A stretch of DNA of 64,000 bases from JBFWMG01 sp050251715 (lineage in GTDB: Bacteria; Desulfobacterota; Desulfovibrionia; Desulfovibrionales; Desulfovibrionaceae), in NCBI GenBank assembly GCA_050251715.1, contig JBFWMG010000004.1, positions 62,001 to 126,000 on the forward strand, written 5' to 3'. Made by a program: the position numbers and the translations under genes. Under the pieces are notes generated by a model. It did not search any database, was not told where the DNA came from, and saw nothing but the letters and a program-made list of their open reading frames with translations. Each line of letters begins with the position of its first letter. Position 1 is the first letter of the stretch. Below, one piece after another: positions 35,391-43,551 of this stretch.

Positions 35391-35419
35391 AAGGGACGCC
35401 ATGCGGCGTCCCTTTTTTT
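35391..35419 (+). terminator. Second terminator-like hairpin with the same stem
   Basis: AAGGGACGCC (35391-35400), loop ATGC, GGCGTCCCTT (35405-35414), then T residues to 35419. The stem is identical to the core of the terminator at 35066. It probably backs up plus-strand termination and separates this unit from the convergent minus-strand operon ending at 35450. Confidence 0.8.
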
Positions 35420-35449
35420 CGGCACGGTACGTCGCGTGCTGAAAGACAA

Positions 35450-36208
35450 TCAGTCCGCACTGACCAGGGCGCCGGGACGCTCGCGCAGCCGGACCGTCAC
35501 CGCGTCCACATAGGCGGCAAAGGAGCAGGCGGTCACCTTCCCCCCGCCCAACGGGACCGAGCGCAACGCCCCGTCCTCCCGCAGCCAGTCGGCCACCAGG
35601 TCGAGGCGTAGCGACGGGTACCGGTCAAGGTCACGCACGAACATGCGGTAGGGCACGGGTTCCATGCCCCCGCCAGGCGCGGGACGCTCTCCCGGGAACT
35701 CCACCCAGTAGCGGTAGGGCACGGCCACCCGCTCTTCGGCCACGTGCAGCACGCTGGCCGCGCTCACACCCGTGCCCAGCAGCAAGACCTTGGCGCCCTG
35801 GGCGAGCAGGTACTCGAAGGGACCGTCAACGGCATAGGCGGACAGGGCGTCGCACGCCGCCATGCCCTGGGCCAGCCGCCCCACGGCGGCCAGGGAGAAG
35901 ATGGTGTGCCACGTACGCCGCGCCTGCGGCAGGGCGGCCACGTATTCGGCCAGCGGCCCCATCTGGCGCAGCGTGTAGTGCTTGAAGAAATCGATGTTGT
36001 CGTAGTTGTAGATGGGCACGACCACCGTGCCGTCCGGCCCCAGGCGATGCATGAGCCGCTCGGCCAGCGTGGCGGCTATGGCGTCGAAGGCGACGCCGGT
36101 CAACCGGCCCAGCGGAAACAGCGCCGCATGCACCATGACCGCGTCGCCGGGCACGATGCCCACGGCGTCCAAGGCGGCGTCAAAGGCCTCCAGGGAGTAC
36201 GCCTTCAC
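35450..36208 (-). CDS. AAC(3)-type N-acetyltransferase family protein
   Basis: 252 residues. The aminoglycoside 3-N-acetyltransferase fold is suggested by MVHAALFPLGRLTG, VVVPIYNYDN, a MGPLAEYVAALPQARRTWHTIFSLAAVGRLA stretch that matches the family's GPLSE...RS.HP.hS signature, and LLLGTGVSAASVLHVAE. In biosynthetic clusters such enzymes acylate amino groups of sugars or peptides using acyl-CoA or acyl-carrier donors. It overlaps the formyltransferase gene by 4 nt and shares an operon with an acyl carrier protein. Antibiotic resistance is not implied. The substrate is unknown. Confidence 0.82.
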   Translation of the reverse strand: MKAYSLEAFDAALDAVGIVPGDAVMVHAALFPLGRLTGVAFDAIAATLAERLMHRLGPDGTVVVPIYNYDNIDFFKHYTLRQMGPLAEYVAALPQARRTWHTIFSLAAVGRLAQGMAACDALSAYAVDGPFEYLLAQGAKVLLLGTGVSAASVLHVAEERVAVPYRYWVEFPGERPAPGGGMEPVPYRMFVRDLDRYPSLRLDLVADWLREDGALRSVPLGGGKVTACSFAAYVDAVTVRLRERPGALVSAD

Positions 36209-37152
36209 CGTGCGCCTCCCAGCACCGCGCCGGGCCGCACGCCCAAGGCTTCGGCCAGCGCCGCGCCCTTGACCACCGGACCGTCACCGGCCTGCGCCCG
36301 CACGATGCGCACCGCGCCCTGGCCAGCGGCCACGGTCACGCCCGCCTCGTCCACGGCCAGCACCTCACCCGCCGTGCCCGCCGCCGCGTCCGCCGCCCCC
36401 TCGGGCACCACGGCCTTGCGCACCACAATGCGCCCCAGCGGCCCGGTGGTTTCGGGCGCATAGGTGGGGCAGGCAAAGGGCGCATAATCCGCCGCGCGCA
36501 CAAAATCCGCTATCTGCCGGGCCGTCCAGGTCCAATGGATCGTGCCGTCCAACGCCTGGGCATGGGTGTACAGCCGCCGCCGGGACACGTCCTGGGGAAT
36601 GCGCGGCAAGGCCTCGCCCGCCGCAATGGCCGCGAGCGCCCGGGCCATGAGCGCCGCGCCGCAATGCAGGCACTTGACGAACAGCGACAGGCCGGTGTCC
36701 TTGGGCGTGATGGGAAAATGGTCCTGCAGCGCCACGTCGCCCGCGTCCACCTTGGCCTCCATCCAGTGCACCGTGGCGGCGAACGACGTCTCGCCGTTGC
36801 GGATGGCCCATTGGTGGGTGTGCAGGCCCGCATAGTCGGGCAGCCTGCCGGGATGCATGTTGAGCGCCCCGCACCGGGGAGCGGCGAGCACTTTCTTGGA
36901 AAAAAGCATGGTGGTGTTGACGCTGCACAGCCAATCAGGGCGCAGGCCGCGCAAAAGCGCCACGCCCTCGGCCGTGGCAAGGCGCGTCTCGTCGTACAGG
37001 GCAAGGCCCATGTCCCGGGCCTGGGCCTCTATTTCAGGACTCGCCCCCGGCTCGGTGAACAGGGCCACGAGTTCCAGTCCCGGCAAGCCTCCCACCGCCT
37101 CCAACACCTTTTGGACAGGCGTGGAACCTCCTGCGAACACGATACGCGGCAT
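36205..37152 (-). CDS. Formyltransferase (Fmt/ArnA-N type)
   Basis: 315 residues from ATG 37150-37152 (GGGGAAA upstream). An N10-formyl-tetrahydrofolate-dependent formyl transfer fold: LNMHPGRLPDYAG supplies the catalytic Asn98 and His100, and VDAGDV supplies the Asp (136 or 139). The C-terminal OB-like region (about 210-315) matches the Fmt C-domain. Next to an adenylation enzyme and carrier protein it may formylate an amino acid or an amino-sugar; it is too short on context for housekeeping tRNA formylation. It overlaps the AAC(3)-type gene by 4 nt and lies 10 nt after the acyl carrier protein gene. Confidence 0.85.
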   Translation of the reverse strand: MPRIVFAGGSTPVQKVLEAVGGLPGLELVALFTEPGASPEIEAQARDMGLALYDETRLATAEGVALLRGLRPDWLCSVNTTMLFSKKVLAAPRCGALNMHPGRLPDYAGLHTHQWAIRNGETSFAATVHWMEAKVDAGDVALQDHFPITPKDTGLSLFVKCLHCGAALMARALAAIAAGEALPRIPQDVSRRRLYTHAQALDGTIHWTWTARQIADFVRAADYAPFACPTYAPETTGPLGRIVVRKAVVPEGAADAAAGTAGEVLAVDEAGVTVAAGQGAVRIVRAQAGDGPVVKGAALAEALGVRPGAVLGGAR

Positions 37153-37162
37153 GGTTTCCCCA

Positions 37163-37423
37163 CTAGTCCCCGGCGGCCACGCACAGCGACACCAGGCCGT
37201 GCAGTGTGGTGAACGCGGCCGGGTCCAGTTCGCTGAAATCAATCTCCAGGTCAAAGGCGCTTTCCACCGCGCCCACCAGTTCAAGAAAGCCAAGGGAGTC
37301 GATGACCCCGGCCTCGAACAGGCTCGCGTTCCCGTCCACGGCGGCCATGCTCACGCCGCGCCGGGAAGCCGCGCGTTCCAACCGTTCCACGATGAATGCC
37401 CTGATCGCCTCGTCACTACCCAT
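37163..37423 (-). CDS. Acyl carrier protein
   Basis: 86 residues from ATG 37421-37423. A single carrier domain with the phosphopantetheine attachment serine S43 in FEAGVIDSLGFLELV, preceded by three acidic/hydrophobic helical segments. It overlaps the end of the adenylation-enzyme gene by 8 nt, so the two are translationally coupled and surely partners: the enzyme would load an acyl or aminoacyl group on this carrier. It is a DltC- or NRPS-PCP-like stand-alone protein. Confidence 0.92.
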   Translation of the reverse strand: MGSDEAIRAFIVERLERAASRRGVSMAAVDGNASLFEAGVIDSLGFLELVGAVESAFDLEIDFSELDPAAFTTLHGLVSLCVAAGD

Positions 37424-39098
37424 CAAGCAGCTCCTCAAGCATGGCGGCAAGCGCCTTTCTGTCGATTTTTCCATTGGAGTTGAGAGGCATGGACGCCACG
37501 CCGAACACCCGCCGGGGCACCATGTACTCAGGCAAATACCGGGCGCAATAGGCTATGGCGGCCTCTTCATCCAGCGCCCCGCCCACGCACACAAAGCCGT
37601 ACACCCCGCCCGCGAGTCCGTTCTCCACGGGCCAGGGCACGCACGCGGCCATGTCCGTGCCCGCCGCCTCGCGCAACCGCTGGGCGATCTCCGGCAACTC
37701 GACCCGGTGGCCGCGTATCTTGACCTGATTGTCGACCCGCTCCACGTAATGCAGGTCGCCCAAGACGTCGCGCTCCACCACGTCGCCGGTGCGGTACCAC
37801 ACGCCTTCGCCGCACAGGGGAAGCGGCACGAACTGCGCCACGCTCTTTTCCGGATTGTTCAGATAGCCCGTCTGCACCTGCGGCCCGGCCACGCACAGCT
37901 CGCCCCGGCCCTGTCCCTCCACGGGCGCGCCCGTGGCGTCCACCACGCACCCGCGCTGCCCGGCGAACACCGTGCCGATGGGCACGATGCCGTTGCGGCA
38001 AACGGCCGGTGACGCCGCCTGATCCCAGCGGTAATGGGCAATGGCGATGGTGGCCTCGGTGGGACCATAGAGGTTTTCCACCACGCTGTTCGGCGCGGCG
38101 GCCTGCCACAGGGCGGCGGAAGACGCGGGCAGCGGTTCGCCGCAAAACAGGCTCCAGCGCAGGGAGGGAAACGCGCCGGGCTTGAGCAGGCGCAGCCGCG
38201 CCATGAACATGGCCACCGAGGGAACGGAAAACCACATGCTCAGATTCTTTTCGCGGATATGCCGGGCCGGGGCCATGACCGCCCGTTCCGGCGTGCACAC
38301 CAGGCACGCCCCACTGCCCCAGGCCGTGAACATGTCGTGCACGGACAGGTCAAAGGTGAGGTCGAAGGTCTGGGACAGCCGGTCGTGGAACGTGACGCCG
38401 TAGCGGGCGGTCACATAGTCCACATAGGCGCACGCGCTTTCATGGCGCACGGGCACGCCCTTGGGCACCCCGGTGCTGCCCGAGGTGAACAGGAGATACG
38501 CCGTGGCGGCGGGATCCACGGGAGCCAAGGGCAACGGCGCCAACGCCTCGGGCTCGGGCATGACGTCCATGGTCATGAAGGCATGCTGCGGAAAACGATG
38601 GTCCAGGCCGCCCAATCCCTCGACGTCCTGAATCTCGGGGAAGATGAGCGTGAGCGGCGTGTCCACGCCGGGCAGCGCGGCCTGCAGCGCGTCCAGGCTG
38701 CGGGCGTCCACCACCACGGTGCGGCACCCGGAAAGCGTGAGCATGGTGCGGGTGCGCTCGGCGGGAAAATGCTTGTTCAGTGGCACATAGCCGCGCCCCG
38801 ACAACAGGACGCCGAGCACCCCCGCGTAGGCCGTGAGACTGCGCGAGGCGAACACGGCGGCCAGGCCGCCCGATCCGCCCGCGCCCGGTCCGCCATTCGC
38901 ACCGGCCGTCTCCGCCGCCGCAATGGCCCGGGCAATGCGACCGGCCACCCCGGCCAACACCTCGTAGGTATGCACGGCGTCGCCCACTTCCAGGGCGGGC
39001 CGCTTGGGCACGGCGCGCACCGAGGCGAGAAATCCTCCGGCAAGTCCGGCAGCATGCGCCGCGACGGGCCCAATGGCGCTAGGCACGGTTCCCTCCAC
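37416..39098 (-). CDS. DltA/NRPS-like adenylation (AMP-ligase) enzyme
   Basis: 560 residues. All core motifs of acyl- and aminoacyl-adenylating enzymes are visible: LLFTSGSTGVPKG (A3 P-loop, about 202-214), ENLYGPTEATIAI (A5), GELCVAGPQVQTGYL, WYRTGDVV (A7), NQVKIRGHRVEL (A8) and LNSNGKIDRKAL with the A10 lysine. It activates a carboxylic or amino acid as AMP ester and loads the adjacent carrier protein. It is closest in layout to D-alanine ligase (DltA) and stand-alone NRPS adenylation domains, but no dltB or dltD is nearby. The amino acid is not predictable by eye. Confidence 0.93.
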   Translation of the reverse strand: MEGTVPSAIGPVAAHAAGLAGGFLASVRAVPKRPALEVGDAVHTYEVLAGVAGRIARAIAAAETAGANGGPGAGGSGGLAAVFASRSLTAYAGVLGVLLSGRGYVPLNKHFPAERTRTMLTLSGCRTVVVDARSLDALQAALPGVDTPLTLIFPEIQDVEGLGGLDHRFPQHAFMTMDVMPEPEALAPLPLAPVDPAATAYLLFTSGSTGVPKGVPVRHESACAYVDYVTARYGVTFHDRLSQTFDLTFDLSVHDMFTAWGSGACLVCTPERAVMAPARHIREKNLSMWFSVPSVAMFMARLRLLKPGAFPSLRWSLFCGEPLPASSAALWQAAAPNSVVENLYGPTEATIAIAHYRWDQAASPAVCRNGIVPIGTVFAGQRGCVVDATGAPVEGQGRGELCVAGPQVQTGYLNNPEKSVAQFVPLPLCGEGVWYRTGDVVERDVLGDLHYVERVDNQVKIRGHRVELPEIAQRLREAAGTDMAACVPWPVENGLAGGVYGFVCVGGALDEEAAIAYCARYLPEYMVPRRVFGVASMPLNSNGKIDRKALAAMLEELLDG

Positions 39099-39127
39099 GG
39101 CATGCGGCGCGCGCCAACACGGTGGCG

Positions 39128-40747
39128 CTACAGCTTGATGCCGACCATCTTTTCAGCGATGCGCCGCTTGTTCGCCTCGTCCACATTGAGCAACGGATCG
39201 ACACGGATCTCATCCTCCAGGGAGAAGTTCTTGCAGATTTCCATCAACCCGAACAGGTTCGCCTCCTCCACCGTGATGGTGGCGAGCCGGGCCAGATCAC
39301 TGCGGTCGAGACCGCCCTTGATGGCGATCTCCACGGTGCCCGCGGGGCGCACCAGCCCGTCCGGATACTCCGCCACGGCCATGGTCATGCCGGTGACGTA
39401 GTTGGCCGTGGGCACGCTGCCCACCTGCGCGGCAAGGGTTGTCTGGCCGCACGCGGCCAGGGCGTCACACACCCCTTTCTGCATGATGGGCAGATAGTCG
39501 GACTGCCAGAAACCGCCGTAGCACTTGATGCCCCTGGCCAGGGCGACAGTCAAGAAGCTTGTGAAAAGACTGGGGAAAAGGGTTCTTTCCCGCACGCCCT
39601 GGGCCAGGGCTTCCGGGGTGAAGGGCACCACGTTGACCACGCCGTCGCCGTCGATGGCCATGAGATGCAGATCTCCCTCATGCAGTCCCATGGCATAGCG
39701 GATGTGCCTGTCCTTGGGGCCGCGCCCCCAGAAAAAGAAGGTGCCGCTCTTGCCCGCCACGTCCTCGCGCACCCTGATCGACATCCCGGGATCGAGGCAC
39801 TGCACAAGGCTTTCGATCTCCCAGCAGCCATAGGCGCCATCCAGGTTGCGCAGCACATGGGAACGCAATCCCGTATCAAAGAGCACCCGGTAGAGCAGGG
39901 AATCCGGGTTGGCCAGATCGTGCTCCATGAGCCTGGCCACCACTTCCTCGATCTCCAGCGCCGCCAGTTCCGGCAGGTCTCTCCCCATATCGGCGGCAAA
40001 AAGACGCCGCCACACCTTGCTGTTGAGCAACACGGCCTGGTCCGAATAGGAAGGCATGGCCAGCACGCGGGGGTCGAGATATTCCTTGTGCAACAGGCTT
40101 TCCACGGTGGCGCACTCCACGTCGCCGATGATCTTGTCGCGCCGCAACTGCCGTGCGCCCTTGACCCCCAGGCCGACCATGGACCGGGTGAAGGCCGGGG
40201 CGAGGGTCACCATGGTGCGCCGCATGCTGGCCGGAAAGATGTTCACCCGCACCTGCTTGCGCACCTGCGAATACCGTTCCGGCAGCGACGTGCAGTCGCG
40301 CGACAGCACAATGCCGCGCGGATTGACCTGATTGCCCATGGAGACGGTGCCAAAGGCCAGGATGGGCACCACCTCGTCCGGACAGGGCGCAAAGGCGTCG
40401 TCAAAGGCGAGAGCCAGTCCAAAAAGAATGTTCCCCTGCACGAACAGGGAGTGGTAATCCACGCAATGGTGGTTGGCGGTGAGCACGACGGGGTGGCGTT
40501 CGAGACGGCGCGCCAGGCGGTCGGCGATGGTGTCGCCCAGAAGACGGCGCGCGTAGTCGCTGCACACGGCGACGAAATCAGCGGCGGATTGCGGAGGCGT
40601 TGCGTGGTTGACGGAAAAGGTGCGGCAATACTCGGCCAGCGTCAGCCGCCCATATTGGTCCATGACCCGGGCCACGCCGGGTAGCCTTTCCCTGAGTCCG
40701 CCACCTTGGGAGTCCTCGGTGGCGGTGCTGCGGTGGTTATCCTCCAC
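39128..40747 (-). CDS. Uncharacterised 539-residue protein of the adenylation operon
   Basis: 539 residues from GTG 40745-40747, with AGAGGGGG at about 7 nt, which supports the start. I do not recognise it. It is mixed alpha/beta without membrane segments. Notable are HPVVLTANHHCVDYHSL, with a HHxxD-like cluster, PILAFGTVSMGNQ, and a C-terminal FTSFLTVALARGIKCYGGFWQSDYLP. It lies between the MFS gene and the adenylation gene, so it could be the enzyme that transfers the carrier-bound acyl group. Function is not assigned. Confidence 0.72.
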   Translation of the reverse strand: MEDNHRSTATEDSQGGGLRERLPGVARVMDQYGRLTLAEYCRTFSVNHATPPQSAADFVAVCSDYARRLLGDTIADRLARRLERHPVVLTANHHCVDYHSLFVQGNILFGLALAFDDAFAPCPDEVVPILAFGTVSMGNQVNPRGIVLSRDCTSLPERYSQVRKQVRVNIFPASMRRTMVTLAPAFTRSMVGLGVKGARQLRRDKIIGDVECATVESLLHKEYLDPRVLAMPSYSDQAVLLNSKVWRRLFAADMGRDLPELAALEIEEVVARLMEHDLANPDSLLYRVLFDTGLRSHVLRNLDGAYGCWEIESLVQCLDPGMSIRVREDVAGKSGTFFFWGRGPKDRHIRYAMGLHEGDLHLMAIDGDGVVNVVPFTPEALAQGVRERTLFPSLFTSFLTVALARGIKCYGGFWQSDYLPIMQKGVCDALAACGQTTLAAQVGSVPTANYVTGMTMAVAEYPDGLVRPAGTVEIAIKGGLDRSDLARLATITVEEANLFGLMEICKNFSLEDEIRVDPLLNVDEANKRRIAEKMVGIKL

Positions 40748-40810
40748 CAGTGCCCCCTCTGCGCGCCGCCGTGGCCGCGGTTCAAAGCCCCAATAGCCGA
40801 TCGGCTCGCA

Positions 40811-43291
40811 TCATCCCGTTTGCTCCGGACCCGCGGCCAGAAGGAAAACGAAGGAGCACAACATGTAAATAATGCCCACAAAGGCCAAGCCCATTTGGAT
40901 ATCCACCGCCGCGATCATCGTACCCACGATGATGGGGCCAAGCATCTGGCCGATCTTGTCCACGGTGCGCTGGATGGACAACGCCTTGCCCGTGCCTATG
41001 CGCTGCGCGGCGGGCGCGTTGAGGGCAAACACGGTCTGGGCCGCCACGCCCACGCTGCTGGCCAGGCCAAGCATGCAGATGGCGAAGATCATGGCGGGCA
41101 ACCCGTCGTAATACTGGAAGACCAGCAGCCCCAACCCACCGATGACGCCGCTCAAGAAGATAAACGGCTTCTTGCGCGGCGATTTGTCCACGAACTTGCT
41201 GAGAATGGGCGCAAGGTAGATGGCGCAGAAACCAAAGATCATGAGCGCGCGCCCGATGTCGGACTGGGTCTTGCCCAGACTCTTCATGTAGATGGGGCTC
41301 AGATAGAACAGGATGCCCACAATGCACATGGACATGGGCACCACCGAAAGCCACAGCACCGAGAATATCCGGCGGTCAAAGGCATACTGGAATACTTGGC
41401 GCAGGCTGATGCTGTCCGTGGACTTGCCCATGGCCGGACGGCGGCAATAGCTGCGCAGGAACAGCACGGAAATGACCAGCAACATGCTGGCGATGGACAT
41501 GCCCACAAAGAACACCGGCGTGAAGCCCATGCGTTCCGACAGCATGCCGCCCACGGACGCGCCGCATATCTGTCCGGCGAAGATGCCCGCCACCAGATTG
41601 GACAGTCCCCGGGCGCGGGTATTGCGGTCCGTATAGCTGAAGATGAAACCCTGGGCGGCGATCCAGGTGAAGCCGTAGCCCACGCCGGTGATGGCCCGGG
41701 CGGCCACGAACAGCAACGGCGAATTGGCGAATCCGGAAAAGGCCGCGCCCGCGATGCTGAGCAGCACGCCCGAGAAGAACGGTTCATGCCAGCCGCGCTT
41801 GTCCATCCATATGCCCACCGGGATGAGGGAGAGGCCCGCGGCCAGCATTTCCACGGAAATGGGCAGACCGAGAACCACGTCCTTGGTCATGCCCCACAAC
41901 GGCGTGGACAGGCTCTTCACCTGTTGCAGGTACAACGCCTTCATCTGAAGCGGGATAAAGGACTGGGAAAGCGACATGGCAAGCAGGTAGATGAAGATCA
42001 CCGGGCGCATCATGCCCCAGTCGGCGGCCTGCTGCTGCTCCGCCGTCTGCTCATCCTCCTTGGTCATGTCCCGTTGCAGGAACAACAGCAGCAGGATGAG
42101 CAATTCGATGACAAAGAGGAAGGATATGAGCACCACGGTGCCGGAGTCGTACAGGATTTCCTTGACCCTGGCGCCGATGACCGTCTCGGAAAGGTTGATC
42201 TTGATGTAGCCCTCAAGCGTCTTGGCGGCCTCGATTTCCGCCGCCGTGGCCGAGGCCACGTCCAGATCCTTGGGCATTTTGTAGAGTGGCACGATGATGT
42301 CGTAGTAGTCATCGCGCATGGAGTCCTCGACCTCGGGGTCGTCCTTCTTGAACTTGACCACGCCCTGTTGGTCGGCCTTGTAGCGGACCACGTTGCGCGC
42401 ATCGAGGATGGACATGGAATCGATTTCAGACGTGGTCTTGACGATGTTGCTGAGCAGCACGTCGATCTTGAACAGCCGGTTGATGGAAAGACCCTTGCTG
42501 AAGAGGTATTCGATGTCGTCCTTGAGCAGCTTGGACAGCGTGACGGCGTTGGCCCGCGACATTTCCACGTAGCGGTTCTGGAACTGGCGCACGTTGCACG
42601 CGGAATAGGCGAGTTGGGCAGCCACAAGCACGGCCACGATAACGATATAGAGCCTTCGTTTTTGCTGATCGAACGGCGCGCCGGGCTTGAACAGCCAGAA
42701 GAGCAGGCAACCCAGCAGCAGGGCGGCTCCGGCCAGGGAAAGCCCCAGATAGGTGAGGTTCTCGTAGATGACGGCCCGCACCTTCTGGTTGATGACGTCT
42801 TCCTTGAACGAGAGCGCGATACTGCCGAGCCATTTCCCGTCCCGGCCCTTGAGGGTCAGGATGTTGTAGACGATGCCGTCCGCCGTGATGGTGGATATGC
42901 CGTCGTCGCTGACGCCCTTTTTCTGTTTCTTGGCGTTGCGCGTGAGCTCCCGCCACGAGGTTCCCACCAGGGTCTCGTCCAGGCTGTAGAGGATGCGCCC
43001 ACCCAGATCGACCACGTTGACGTTGTGCAGGTCCGGGATGTTGCTCTTCACCTCGGCCAACAAGTCATGGATGCCCACGAACTTTTCCAGGCTCTTGCCA
43101 AAGCGCAACGCGGAAAGGATGTTGGTGCGCAGGTCGTTGCCCACCACCTCGTAGCTGGAAATGAGCGAATTGAAATAGAGCTTTTCAAGACTCGAAATAC
43201 TCAAGCCCCCATTGAAGGCCTGGGCAACCACGAGGATGAAAAGCGTATAAAAAAGAAGTCTGAACCGTTTTACACTGGAATTTTGTGTCAT
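40811..43291 (-). CDS. MFS transporter with two N-terminal extracytoplasmic sensor-like regions
   Basis: 826 residues from ATG 43289-43291; an ATG at 43306 is also possible and neither ribosome-binding site is strong. A first membrane segment (about 11-31) precedes an extracytoplasmic region of about 145 residues with Cache/dCACHE-like text (VNVVDLGGRILYSLDE). Two closely spaced segments (about 177-235) then lead to a second region of 150 residues (MSILDARNVVRYKADQQG), a further segment (about 384-407) and a complete 12-helix MFS module (425-826) with GIWMDKRG and GVGYGFTWIAAQG. A sensory/transport fusion of this order is unusual. It may export the product of the neighbouring acyl pathway. 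Confidence 0.8.
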   Translation of the reverse strand: MTQNSSVKRFRLLFYTLFILVVAQAFNGGLSISSLEKLYFNSLISSYEVVGNDLRTNILSALRFGKSLEKFVGIHDLLAEVKSNIPDLHNVNVVDLGGRILYSLDETLVGTSWRELTRNAKKQKKGVSDDGISTITADGIVYNILTLKGRDGKWLGSIALSFKEDVINQKVRAVIYENLTYLGLSLAGAALLLGCLLFWLFKPGAPFDQQKRRLYIVIVAVLVAAQLAYSACNVRQFQNRYVEMSRANAVTLSKLLKDDIEYLFSKGLSINRLFKIDVLLSNIVKTTSEIDSMSILDARNVVRYKADQQGVVKFKKDDPEVEDSMRDDYYDIIVPLYKMPKDLDVASATAAEIEAAKTLEGYIKINLSETVIGARVKEILYDSGTVVLISFLFVIELLILLLLFLQRDMTKEDEQTAEQQQAADWGMMRPVIFIYLLAMSLSQSFIPLQMKALYLQQVKSLSTPLWGMTKDVVLGLPISVEMLAAGLSLIPVGIWMDKRGWHEPFFSGVLLSIAGAAFSGFANSPLLFVAARAITGVGYGFTWIAAQGFIFSYTDRNTRARGLSNLVAGIFAGQICGASVGGMLSERMGFTPVFFVGMSIASMLLVISVLFLRSYCRRPAMGKSTDSISLRQVFQYAFDRRIFSVLWLSVVPMSMCIVGILFYLSPIYMKSLGKTQSDIGRALMIFGFCAIYLAPILSKFVDKSPRKKPFIFLSGVIGGLGLLVFQYYDGLPAMIFAICMLGLASSVGVAAQTVFALNAPAAQRIGTGKALSIQRTVDKIGQMLGPIIVGTMIAAVDIQMGLAFVGIIYMLCSFVFLLAAGPEQTG

Positions 43292-43551
43292 TGCGCATCC
43301 AAGCATGGGGCAAAAGGTGACTAATGGTTGCCAACCCTTTGCTTATAAGCTGATTTGGAAATCATCGCAACAGATTGCGGCCTGTTCTTCCCCGGTTTCG
43401 TTATATTGTCATCTTGCGCCCGATTTGGGAAAAACCATGGACGCCTACCGCTTCGCAGGTGTAAGGTGCCGCACAGAACGTCTTTTTGACCGTGGCTCAT
43501 TCCGGAACACCACACCACCACACCGGCTCGTTTGCCGAGCCAGGAGACGCC

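Noticed and set aside
35246..35611. Plus-strand frame reading through the second terminator into the AAC(3)-type gene
   Set aside because: It crosses a terminator hairpin and lies antisense to a recognised gene; no domain is seen.
39128..40747. HHxxD patch read as an NRPS condensation-domain active site
   Set aside because: The condensation motif is HHxxxDG. Here the spacing is shorter and no other condensation motifs are seen, so the function is left open.
40706..43324. Long plus-strand open frame opposite the MFS/sensor gene
   Set aside because: Shadow of the minus-strand gene; His/Gln/Arg-rich text without a recognisable domain and without a ribosome-binding site.
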